DNA of 21,320 nt from CAZYWA01 sp964650975 [NCBI: uncultured bacterium] (lineage in GTDB: Bacteria; JADJOY01): contig CAZYWA010000071.1 in NCBI GenBank assembly GCA_964650975.1, forward strand, positions 1 to 21,320, read 5' to 3'. Numbering within the stretch: the first letter of the stretch is position 1; each line of letters starts with the position of its first letter. Below, in pieces: positions 7,837-15,034 of the stretch. The translations under genes and the position numbers were made by a program. A model generated the notes under the pieces. It ran no database searches. It was not told where the DNA came from and was given only the letters and a program-made list of their open reading frames with translations.

Positions 7837-9165
7837 CTACCGTGGACCGCGTGGAGCGTCGGTCGAGGTGGGCGCGTCCGACGGGGTGTCGCGTCGTTCG
7901 GGATCGTCGCGTGCGCAGCGGAATCCATAGATCCCGTTCGAGTCGATGGATCGGGCCTCTCGGCGTAACGTCGAACGCAGGTTGCGCGCGGTGTAGCTCC
8001 ACGCGCCGCCGCGCACGATGCGGAGCGAGCTTTGTTCGGGCGCGGTCGTGCCCGGTGCCGGCAGGCGTCCGTCGGCGCGAGCGTCCTCGACGTCGGCTAC
8101 CCACTCCCACACGTTGCCGGCCAGATCGAGCACGCCGTAGGGCGATGCACCGAGGGTCTTCGAGCCGACCGGCCACGTGGACCCCCGCCCGCAACCGTCG
8201 GCGATCGGGCTCGGCGTGGGGGTCTCGGCTGCGCCGGGTTCCATCACGGCGCGAGTGCAGTCCGGCAACTGGTTGCCCCACGGGAAGAGTCGCCCGTCGG
8301 TCCCACGCGCGGCCTTCTCCCATTCCGCCTCGGTCGGCAGGCGCTTCCCTGCCCAAGCGCAGTAGATCCGCGCCTGGCTCCAATCGACGCAATTGATCGG
8401 ATGGTCCCCTCGATCGGGCTTCTTCCAGTTGCAGGTACCGTAGGCGTCGAGCCCCTCGGAGGTGCAGGCGCCCGCGGACACGCACCGCGCGTAAGCCCGA
8501 ACCGTGACCTCGGTCACGTCGATCCAGAAGGCCGGAAGCTCGACCCGGCGCACCGGCCGTTCGTTCGGCTCGAAGACGTCCGAGCCCATTTCGAACGGTC
8601 CGGCTGGAACCCGGACCATCTCGGGAAGAGAAGCGGCCGCGGTCGACACGACGGCCACGAACGGTGCGAGCCACAGCGCCATGGCCACGAGCTGCCGGTG
8701 TCCGAGCGCGAGAAGAAGAAGGCCCGCCGCGCCGAATCCGGTTCCGACCTGGATGGCCGTGGGAAAGGCGTGACTGTATCCCGACCAAGCCAACATCATG
8801 CCGCGTAGCAGCAGCGCCGCGCCGACGGCCTGAAGCAGTGTCCCCACGATGCGCCGCCATCGAGATTTCCGAGCCGTCGGCCCCGTACGCGTCGAGCTCC
8901 CTTCGAGCACGAGCGGCGCCGCCGCCGCGGAAGCCTCCTTCGCTTTCGAGCCGTTCGTCGTGTCGAACGCATGCAGAACGACCTCACGCCATGCGGCGAG
9001 CTGCGCTTCTTCCAGACCCTCCCGCCGTAGGTAGGAATCGAGCGCCTGGCCCGAGAGCGTCCTCGCGTCGAACACCGCGCGCAGCTTCTCCTCGGCGGTC
9101 CAGTCCTCGGCGTTGCGCCGTGGCACGGTCTCGCTCACGGGTTTCGCCGGGCCGGAGGGCGTCAT
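7837..9165 (-). CDS. Transposase-like HTH / membrane / SUMF1-domain fusion protein
   Basis: This 442-residue protein falls into three parts. Residues 19-62 (DWTAEEKLRAVFDA ... LRREGLEEAQLAAWRE) closely resemble the N-terminal helix-turn-helix of IS3-type transposase OrfA proteins. Residues about 107-180 hold three hydrophobic segments, likely membrane-spanning. Residues about 183-420 form a SUMF1/FGE-sulfatase fold: VPAGPFEMGSD (186-196), AWAGKRLPTEAEWEKAARG (270-288), LAGNVWEWV (348-356), RIVRGGAWS (382-390) and GIYGFRC (411-417). Where true formylglycine-generating enzymes carry the catalytic Cys pair after RGGSW, this has SYTARNLRS, so sulfatase activation is unlikely; many such domains are non-catalytic or ligand-binding. 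ATG 9165 is chosen because it begins just before the HTH; the frame is open to 9582 but that extension is Arg/Ser-rich shadow. The SD is poor, so the start is uncertain by a few codons. Confidence 0.8.
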   Translation of the reverse strand: MTPSGPAKPVSETVPRRNAEDWTAEEKLRAVFDARTLSGQALDSYLRREGLEEAQLAAWREVVLHAFDTTNGSKAKEASAAAAPLVLEGSSTRTGPTARKSRWRRIVGTLLQAVGAALLLRGMMLAWSGYSHAFPTAIQVGTGFGAAGLLLLALGHRQLVAMALWLAPFVAVVSTAAASLPEMVRVPAGPFEMGSDVFEPNERPVRRVELPAFWIDVTEVTVRAYARCVSAGACTSEGLDAYGTCNWKKPDRGDHPINCVDWSQARIYCAWAGKRLPTEAEWEKAARGTDGRLFPWGNQLPDCTRAVMEPGAAETPTPSPIADGCGRGSTWPVGSKTLGASPYGVLDLAGNVWEWVADVEDARADGRLPAPGTTAPEQSSLRIVRGGAWSYTARNLRSTLRREARSIDSNGIYGFRCARDDPERRDTPSDAPTSTDAPRGPR

Positions 9166-9538
9166 GTCGGAGACGGTACTCGCCTCTCGCAACCAACGCG
9201 AGAGCACGGACACGCAAAGCACAGCTTCCGTCGCCAGCGCATCGCCCGACCATCGCGGCTCCGCCGAGACCCGTCGCCGCCCTCGCTGGGCCGCATCGCA
9301 ATCGAGCGTGAGCCGTTGCGCCGAGTCCTCCTCGGGAGCACAATCGCTCGCGTGCCTGCGTTCCTCCGAGCGCGAATTGACCCGGCTCCGGTAACGTGGT
9401 GCACGAACACGCACCGCAAGCGAAGCCGTGCTTCGACGTGCTGCCGCACGACATCGCGGATTCGGTGAAACGCTGGCCGTGAGCGCCGTGATCTCGTCTC
9501 GGGTCCGTCGTAGATCTTTCGCTCGGGGGGAATGATTC
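9166..9538. other. 373-bp divergent intergenic region without a convincing gene
   Basis: This lies between the start of the SUMF1-type gene and the start of the small membrane protein. Open frames on both strands are Arg/Ser-rich and lack start signals, so I read none as coding. It should contain both promoters; TTGACC at 9375-9380 resembles a -35 box but no matching -10 is at the right distance. The purine run GGGGGGA at its right end (about 9526-9532) serves as the ribosome binding site of the next gene. Confidence 0.4.
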
Positions 9539-9745
9539 GTGGACCTCGACACGCAACAGTTCTTCATCGGATGCGGGCTCATCCTACTGGCGCTGATCTT
9601 CGCGCTGGGAAGTCACCGGGTGGTCGGCGTCAAGCTCGGGCGGTTCTGGTTCGTGGTGTCGATTTCGCTGGTCGTGGCGGGGCTCCACTTCATCAAGCCG
9701 AGCTTGCTGCCGGACGCGGTGAACCAGCTCTTCCCCGGCCGTTGA
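9539..9745 (+). CDS. Small two-helix membrane protein, unknown function
   Basis: This 68-residue protein begins at GTG 9539, with the purine-rich run GGGGGGA 6-8 nt upstream. It has two hydrophobic helices: FFIGCGLILLALIFALG (8-24) and FWFVVSISLVVAGLHFI (36-52), with a short basic loop (HRVVGVKLGR) between them. The tail is LLPDAVNQLFPGR. The positive loop suggests a hairpin topology in the inner membrane with the loop in the cytoplasm. Codon third positions are mostly G/C, as in its neighbours, which supports coding. I do not recognise a family. It stands alone between two minus-strand genes. Confidence 0.65.
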   Translation: MDLDTQQFFIGCGLILLALIFALGSHRVVGVKLGRFWFVVSISLVVAGLHFIKPSLLPDAVNQLFPGR

Positions 9746-9844
9746 GCGCTCGGGCCACTCGATCGCTGCGTACGCGACGGAGCGACGACGGAGCGCGTGC
9801 CCTCCCGACGGCGGCTTGCCCGGTTTCTCGCGCCGACCGCTGGT

Positions 9845-11665
9845 TCATGGTGACGTCAGGGACCACTCGGAGGTGGTGCCCGTCTCGAATCCGTCCTCGA
9901 ACATGAGTTGCCGGGTCACGTTCAGGTAGAGAACCGTGTCTCCGGCCGAGTCGCCGACCAGCGCGTCGAGGTCGCCGTCGTCGTCGAGGTCGGCGAAGGT
10001 CGGCACGCCGAACGCGGCCTCGGTGCTGGCCCCGAACGGGTCGGCGGGCCGCACGACGAACGAGGGGCTCACGGCGGAGCCGGTGTTCACGAAGAGGCGC
10101 GCGCCGCCGCTCGCCGTCCACACGACGCCGTCGAGATCGCCGTCGCCGTCGATGTCCACCAACGCGGGCGCGGCGTAGCTGCCCACGTTCGCGAGCCCCA
10201 GCGCGTTCATCGCCGGGGCGCCGAACGCGGGGCTCGTCGCGGTGCCGCTGTTCGCGAGACGCCAGATGTCGCCCGACGCCACGCCCACGAGCAGGTCGAG
10301 ATCCCCGTCGCCGTCGAGGTCGGCGAACGCGAGCACCGGATGGGCACCCACGGTGCTGAGACCGAACGGGTTGGACGACAGGAATGCGAACGCCGGGCTC
10401 GCGGCGGTTCCGGTGTTCCGGAAGAGGAACGTGGTGCCGCTGGCCTCGCCCACGAAGGCGTCGATGCGCCCGTTCGCGTCGAGGTCCGCGAAGGCCGGCG
10501 TGGCGCGGTTTCCGACGTCCTGGAATCCGAACGGGTCCGCCGAAGCGGCCGAAAACGCGGGGCCCAGCGCGGATCCGGTATTCCGGAAGAAACTCGTCTC
10601 GCCGGTGGCGCTTCCGACGAAAAGATCGCCACGGCCGTTCCCGTCGATGTCGATCCACGTGACCGCGGCGTAGCTCGTCACCTTCGTGAGCCCGAACGGG
10701 TTCACCGAAGCAGGAAGAAACACCGCGCTCGGCTGAGCGTGCTGGGTACTCTCGAAGAACACGACGTCCCCGTCGCCATCGCCGACGAAGGCGTCGATGT
10801 CCCCATCCCCGTCGATGTCGGCGAACATCGGCCTCGCGTCGTAACCGACGTTGGCCAGCCCGAACGGGTTGGTCGACGGCGCGCGGAACGCGGGGCTGAT
10901 CGCGTCGCCGGTGTTCTCGAAGAAGATGGTGTTGCCGGTGGCCTCACCGACGAAGGCATCGAAGTCACCGTCTCCGTCGACGTCCACGAACGTCGGGGTG
11001 GCCAGGAATCCCACGTCGGCCAGGCCGAAGGGGTTCGCGGTCGGGGACGCGAAGGCCGGGCTCGAGACGGTGCCGGTATTCCGGGCGAAGAACATGTTTC
11101 CGTAGTCGTCGCCGGTCAGCGAGTCGAGATCTCCGTCGCCGTCGAGGTCGACGAATGCCGGCGTCGCGTCGACCTTGACGGTCTTCAGCCCGAACGGGTT
11201 GGTGGTTTGCCCCTGGAAAGCCGGGCTGGTCGCGGTCCCGGTGTTCCGGAAGAAAATGAGGGTCCCGTATTTGTTGCCGATGAGGGCGTCGAGGTCGCCG
11301 TCGCCATCGAGGTCGGCGAAGACCGGCCGCGGGAATCCCACGAACGTGAAGCCGAAAGGATCGGACGACGCGAGCCCGAACGCGGGACTGGTCCGGGTCC
11401 CGGTGTTGCGCAAGAAGAGCATGTGACCCGAATCGCCCGCCACGAAGGCATCGAGGGCGCCGTCACCGTCGATGTCGACGAAGGACGGCGCGGCGGCGAA
11501 CGAGACGTTGAGAAGCCCGAAAGGATCGGTCTGACCAGCCGCGAAGGCTGGCGGCGGCAGGGTCGCGGCGCTCGCCGCGATCCGTCCAAAGGGGGTCGAC
11601 GCCGTGAGCCACCCGCAGAAGAGCCACCGCCTCAGACACCGCACGCCGTTCCGCCGGCCGCGCAT
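9845..11665 (-). CDS. Secreted protein of ten VCBS/FG-GAP-like calcium-binding repeats
   Basis: This 606-residue protein has a basic N-terminus and hydrophobic signal region (about 1-34, likely cut near AASA). Ten tandem repeats of about 54 residues (47-586) follow, with the pattern NPFGL..VG...P.F.D.DGDGD.DAFVG...G...FF.NTGT..SPAF. Each unit contains a DxDxDG-type loop expected to bind Ca2+, as in integrin-like FG-GAP/VCBS propellers. The last 20 residues carry FEDGFETG and a Trp five residues later. No LPXTG, PEP-CTERM or autotransporter barrel is visible, so the export route beyond Sec is unknown. The likely role is binding or adhesion. The start at 11665 is supported by GAAGG about 8 nt upstream and lies 11 bp past the stop of the solenoid gene, so the two form an operon. 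The frame is open further upstream only as a shadow of that gene. Confidence 0.85.
   Translation of the reverse strand: MRGRRNGVRCLRRWLFCGWLTASTPFGRIAASAATLPPPAFAAGQTDPFGLLNVSFAAAPSFVDIDGDGALDAFVAGDSGHMLFLRNTGTRTSPAFGLASSDPFGFTFVGFPRPVFADLDGDGDLDALIGNKYGTLIFFRNTGTATSPAFQGQTTNPFGLKTVKVDATPAFVDLDGDGDLDSLTGDDYGNMFFARNTGTVSSPAFASPTANPFGLADVGFLATPTFVDVDGDGDFDAFVGEATGNTIFFENTGDAISPAFRAPSTNPFGLANVGYDARPMFADIDGDGDIDAFVGDGDGDVVFFESTQHAQPSAVFLPASVNPFGLTKVTSYAAVTWIDIDGNGRGDLFVGSATGETSFFRNTGSALGPAFSAASADPFGFQDVGNRATPAFADLDANGRIDAFVGEASGTTFLFRNTGTAASPAFAFLSSNPFGLSTVGAHPVLAFADLDGDGDLDLLVGVASGDIWRLANSGTATSPAFGAPAMNALGLANVGSYAAPALVDIDGDGDLDGVVWTASGGARLFVNTGSAVSPSFVVRPADPFGASTEAAFGVPTFADLDDDGDLDALVGDSAGDTVLYLNVTRQLMFEDGFETGTTSEWSLTSP
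9908..11527 (-). repeat. Ten tandem coding repeats of about 162 bp
   Basis: DNA counterpart of the ten VCBS-like units. Recurrent words on the plus strand are CCGAACGGGTT (from NPFG), GTCGAGGTCGGCGAA or close variants (from FADLDGDGD) and GGTGTTCCGGAAGAA (from FFRNTG). Unit length is nearly constant at 53-56 codons and all repeats are in frame. Units 9 and 10 diverge most: NALGL replaces NPFGL in unit 9, and unit 10 has lost NTG. Confidence 0.85.
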
Positions 11666-11676
11666 GGTGCGGACCT

Positions 11677-14600
11677 TCAAGGCAGCACGATTTGGCCGCC
11701 GCCCGGAGTGAAAAACTTCACGTACTGCGGATCGTAGGTGGTGAGCGCACCGAGGTCGATCGAGGTACCCGACCCCGATGCCGTGAAGGAGATCGCGCCG
11801 CCCGGGGACGTGTCGGCGGTCACCAGGGCCGGGGCGTCGATGTGACCTCCGCCGTTGCCGGGGTTCTCGGCCAGGAAATCCAGGTTCTGACCGTTCGACG
11901 AGATCGTGAGCAGATCCGGAAGGCTCACCAGCGAACCGGTGCCCTGCGAGAAGACTTCCGAGCACGACGGGAAATCGCAACGGTACTCGGTGAAGGTGTA
12001 GGAGCCGACGCCTGGCAAATCGAGGTGGCCACCGGAGGCAGCGGAGAGCGTGGTGTCGTCGATGTCGGCCACGGCCGTGACGGTCAACGCCGAGGAAGAT
12101 CCGCTGATGGTGAGCTCCCCGCTGGTGAAGCTCGTGAGCGCGGAAGCACCGAGCGAGCCCGAGCTCGAAACGGCCATCGTCGTGTCGTGCGCCGTGGTTA
12201 GACCCGGCAAAGCGAGCGCGCCGCCGCTCGCGACGAGTGTCGATCCCATGACGCTGGCCACGCCCGCCAGGGTCAGCGACCCGCCGGTGGAAACGGCGAC
12301 GTAAACGTCGGAGAGCTGCGTCACCAGCGGGTAGGACAGCGTGACGCCGGAGATCGAGAGCGCGCCCGTGATGGACACGACCGAGCCCGCGTTGAAGGTG
12401 TTGCCCGACCCGGTCATCACGATGTCGCCGTCGATCGAAGTGAGCTGCCCGGCCTCGACGTGGCCGCCGTTGTCGACGACGATCTCGTCGGCCGCGGGCA
12501 GCTTGACGAGCCCGCTCAGGTCGAGGAGCGTGCCGGCGCCGACCGAGAGGAAGCTCACGGTGCCGCCGTTCGGGGTGAGAATGGTACCGAGCTGCGGCAG
12601 GTCGACGCGCCCGCCACCGCTCCCGACGCTCGCGGCCACGGTCAGGTCGTGCCCGTCCGAGGTCAGCGTGGTGAGGTTCGCGAGAGTGACGCGCGATCCC
12701 GTGTCGAGAGCCTGGATCTCGTCGCCGCTGATGTCGGCGCCGTTGAAGGCGTAGCCGTGCACGTTCGGCAGACTCAGCACTCCGCCTGAATTGGCCTTCA
12801 AGGTGGTGTCGTCGATCGTTCCCAGCATCGGCGCGGTGAGAACGGAGGTTGCGCCGCCCAAGGTGATCGAGCCGCCGGTCAGGGACGTCAGCACCGGGGC
12901 CGAGAGGGAGCCTCCGTCCGAAACGCTCAGACTGGTTCCGGTGGCGCTGGCGAGCGCCGCGAGCGAGAGGCTGCCGCCACCGGTGCTGAAACCCGCGTCC
13001 GTCGCGCTCACGAGCGCGGGGAGCGCGAACGACGCGGAGAGCGCCGTCGAGATCGACCCGCCGTTCACGTTGCCGATGATCGGCGCGTTGAGCGAGCTCG
13101 TGCCCTCGGCGATCGAGATGCGGTCCGCCACGGTCGCGAGCTTCGCGGCGTTGACCCGCCCGCCGTTGCTGATCGAGATCTGGGCGCCGTGGGGAAGCGT
13201 CTGGAGCGCATCGAGGTCGATGATCGCGCCGTCGGAGAACGTATCGAGTCTCACGCTCCCGTTGTTGGGCACGTGGATCGTGGTGAGCTTCGCGAGGCTG
13301 ATCCGTGCGTTGCCCGCCCAGATCTCGAAGGTGAGCTGGTGTCCGTCCGCCGTCACCGTCGTGAGATTGGGAAAGCTCAAGTGGCTGCCCGTGCTCGCCG
13401 CTGCTATCTGCATCGACGTGTTGTTCTGCGGGAGCTGACTCATCGTGTACGACGCGACACTCGGCAGCGTCAGGACGGCACCCGACTCGACCGCGAAGGT
13501 GGTGTTGTCGACGTTCGCGAGGGCGCCCAGGTTGAGCGCGGACGAAGGCGTGTCGATCGAGATGTCGCCACCGGTGAGGCTGGTGAGCGCCGCGGCCGTC
13601 AGCGAGCCGCCACCCGACACGGCCATGCTGGAGCCGGGCGCGGTGGTGAGCGCGGGCATGGCGAGCGTGCCGCCCGGCACGGAGAAATCGCAGCTGGTGG
13701 CACTGGTGACTCCGCCGAGCGTGAGCGCTCCCCCGGCCGAGACGGTTAGCTCGACGCCATTCAAGGTGGTGACCAGCGGGAACGACAGCGTGGCTCCTGC
13801 CACATCCAGCTCGCTCCCGATGCCGGTGATCCCGGGCGCGTCGAACGTGTTGCCCGAGCCGCCCATGACCACGCCACCGGTGAGCGTGGTCAGGGCGTTT
13901 GCTTTCATGTGACCGCCGTTGCTGATCCAGAGCGACCCGGCGGCCGGGAGCGACGGCAAGGCGCTCACGTCCACCACGGTGTTGGCGCCGTTCGACTGGA
14001 TCAGGACCAGGCCGTTGTTCGCCGTGGCGACGGTGGTGAGCGACGGCATGTCGATCTCGCCGCCGTGGTTGCCGGTGTCGGACGCGAAGATCTCGAGCCC
14101 GTTCTGCGAATTGGCGCCGGTGACGGTCTGCAGGTTCGGCAAGCTGAGCAGCGAGCCGGTTCCGTTCACGCACACCTGCACGCTGGTTTGCACGCACGAG
14201 CTTCCGCCCGAGTACTTCTCGGCGAACGTGTACGAAGTCACGCCCGGGAGAACGAGGTGGGCGCCACCGTCGGCCTGCAGGGCCGTGTCGTCGATGTCCG
14301 CGAGCGCCGGCAGGCTCACCGCCGAGGTCGCACCGTTCACGGCGATTCGCCCGCTGGTCAAGCCGACCAGCGCCGCGGCGCTGAGCGCACCGCTGGCGAT
14401 CGTCACCGTGGTGTCGACGCCGGATGTCCAACCGGGAAGCGAGAGCGAGCCACCCGTCTTGGCGCTGAGCGTCGCGTTGACCGCGTTCGTCGTGCCGTTC
14501 GCCTGAAGCCCGGCGCCGGCGCCCTGGACCAGGAGCACCGCGCCGTTCCCGACCGCGAGCCGGTTGGCGACGGTCACGACGTGGTTGTTGATCGTGAGGT

Positions 14601-14958
14601 TGTTGCTGACGGTGAGATTGGCTAGCGAGAGGTCGGCCGTGTTGTTGGTCACCGGCCCGGCCAGTCCTGGCAGGTCGATCGCGACGTCCGATCCCGCCGG
14701 CGGGACCTGTCCGTCGCGCCAGTTCGCGCCGAAGATCCAGTCCCCTCCCGCCGGATTGGCCCAGCAGTGGAGAGTCGGCGCCGTCGATGTCCACGGGCAC
14801 GGGCTGCCGGTTTCGAACCCGCTCGCGAAGATCGTCTCGGCCGCGGCGCTCGCGACACCCGAGACCGCGAGCAACGCGGCGAGCGCGACCACGAAGCACC
14901 GCTGGAGGAGAGCGGGCCTGCGTGCGCCCGGGGCCGGTTCGTCTCTCGGGATCGTCAT
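11677..14958 (-). CDS. Large secreted beta-solenoid repeat protein
   Basis: This 1093-residue protein has a clear Sec signal peptide (about 1-40, cut near ASAAA). A short motif IFASGFETGSPCPW follows (43-56), then a module WIFGANWRDGQVPPAGSDVAID (74-95) of the G.NW..G.vP..gD type that opens many autotransporter-associated beta-strand proteins. The rest is short beta-strand repeats rich in Gly, Ser, Thr and Leu (LTSLTGG, IDDTTL, LSLPNL, NGG). They are arranged as three super-repeats (about 198-457, 458-689, 690-940) and a partial fourth (941-1093). This predicts a long right-handed parallel beta-helix, typical of adhesins. There is no C-terminal barrel, PEP-CTERM or LPXTG signal, so anchoring is unknown. 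It starts at ATG 14958 with GGTGGTGAG just upstream, is followed 11 bp later by the VCBS protein, and is divergent from the radical SAM gene. Confidence 0.85.
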   Translation of the reverse strand: MTIPRDEPAPGARRPALLQRCFVVALAALLAVSGVASAAAETIFASGFETGSPCPWTSTAPTLHCWANPAGGDWIFGANWRDGQVPPAGSDVAIDLPGLAGPVTNNTADLSLANLTVSNNLTINNHVVTVANRLAVGNGAVLLVQGAGAGLQANGTTNAVNATLSAKTGGSLSLPGWTSGVDTTVTIASGALSAAALVGLTSGRIAVNGATSAVSLPALADIDDTALQADGGAHLVLPGVTSYTFAEKYSGGSSCVQTSVQVCVNGTGSLLSLPNLQTVTGANSQNGLEIFASDTGNHGGEIDMPSLTTVATANNGLVLIQSNGANTVVDVSALPSLPAAGSLWISNGGHMKANALTTLTGGVVMGGSGNTFDAPGITGIGSELDVAGATLSFPLVTTLNGVELTVSAGGALTLGGVTSATSCDFSVPGGTLAMPALTTAPGSSMAVSGGGSLTAAALTSLTGGDISIDTPSSALNLGALANVDNTTFAVESGAVLTLPSVASYTMSQLPQNNTSMQIAAASTGSHLSFPNLTTVTADGHQLTFEIWAGNARISLAKLTTIHVPNNGSVRLDTFSDGAIIDLDALQTLPHGAQISISNGGRVNAAKLATVADRISIAEGTSSLNAPIIGNVNGGSISTALSASFALPALVSATDAGFSTGGGSLSLAALASATGTSLSVSDGGSLSAPVLTSLTGGSITLGGATSVLTAPMLGTIDDTTLKANSGGVLSLPNVHGYAFNGADISGDEIQALDTGSRVTLANLTTLTSDGHDLTVAASVGSGGGRVDLPQLGTILTPNGGTVSFLSVGAGTLLDLSGLVKLPAADEIVVDNGGHVEAGQLTSIDGDIVMTGSGNTFNAGSVVSITGALSISGVTLSYPLVTQLSDVYVAVSTGGSLTLAGVASVMGSTLVASGGALALPGLTTAHDTTMAVSSSGSLGASALTSFTSGELTISGSSSALTVTAVADIDDTTLSAASGGHLDLPGVGSYTFTEYRCDFPSCSEVFSQGTGSLVSLPDLLTISSNGQNLDFLAENPGNGGGHIDAPALVTADTSPGGAISFTASGSGTSIDLGALTTYDPQYVKFFTPGGGQIVLP
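11680..14367 (-). repeat. Super-repeats of about 230-260 codons in the solenoid gene
   Basis: Three full units and a partial one are seen at about 13588-14367, 12892-13587, 12139-12891 and 11680-12138. Each begins with a LTSLTGG-like strand and runs through (V/I)D(D/N)TT, LPxVxSYTF, TGSxLSLPNLTT, NGG and LSxPLVT landmarks. Unit 2 is shorter. Units 1 and 4 share an extra Cys-containing insertion after SYTF (C255/C263 and C994/C999), which units 2 and 3 lack. Confidence 0.7.
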
Positions 14959-15034
14959 CTCACCACCGGATCATCCTGCCACAGGGCCCGGTTTCTTGCG
15001 CCGGTCGGCGGGCTCAGCGAAAGTGCCTGCGGGT
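14959..15034. promoter_or_regulatory. Short divergent region between the solenoid operon and the radical SAM gene
   Basis: Only 76 bp separate the two start codons, so both promoters must lie here or inside the opposite gene. GGTGGTGAG serves the solenoid start. No clear Shine-Dalgarno precedes ATG 15035 (CCTGCGGGT). I cannot point to reliable -35/-10 boxes. Confidence 0.35.

Noticed and set aside
7837-9165. Calling the SUMF1-domain protein a sulfatase-modifying formylglycine-generating enzyme
   Set aside because: The cysteine pair expected after RGGSW is absent and no sulfatase gene lies in the window.
9166-9582. N-terminal extension of the SUMF1-domain protein to 9582
   Set aside because: The extension is Arg/Ser-rich without a domain, signal or SD; the conserved HTH-like part begins just after ATG 9165.
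9775-9795. Short tandem CGACGGAGCG repeat after the membrane miniprotein gene
   Set aside because: Only two copies of 10 bp in GC-rich spacer DNA; too little to call a feature.
9908-11527. Regularly spaced repeats that could suggest a CRISPR array
   Set aside because: The units are about 162 bp, in frame, degenerate at codon level and encode VCBS repeats; there are no short exact repeats with unique spacers and no cas genes.
9845-14899. One continuous 1684-codon minus-strand frame, as if solenoid and VCBS proteins were one polypeptide
   Set aside because: Upstream of about 11700 the translation is Arg/His/Gly-rich shadow of the solenoid gene, which is clearly coded in another frame with a signal peptide. 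The VCBS protein has its own ATG, SD and signal peptide at 11665.
14564-15034. Upstream extension of the radical SAM frame
   Set aside because: It lies over the divergent solenoid signal-peptide region and has no similarity to B12-binding domains; MRIQLVHPP is the natural start.
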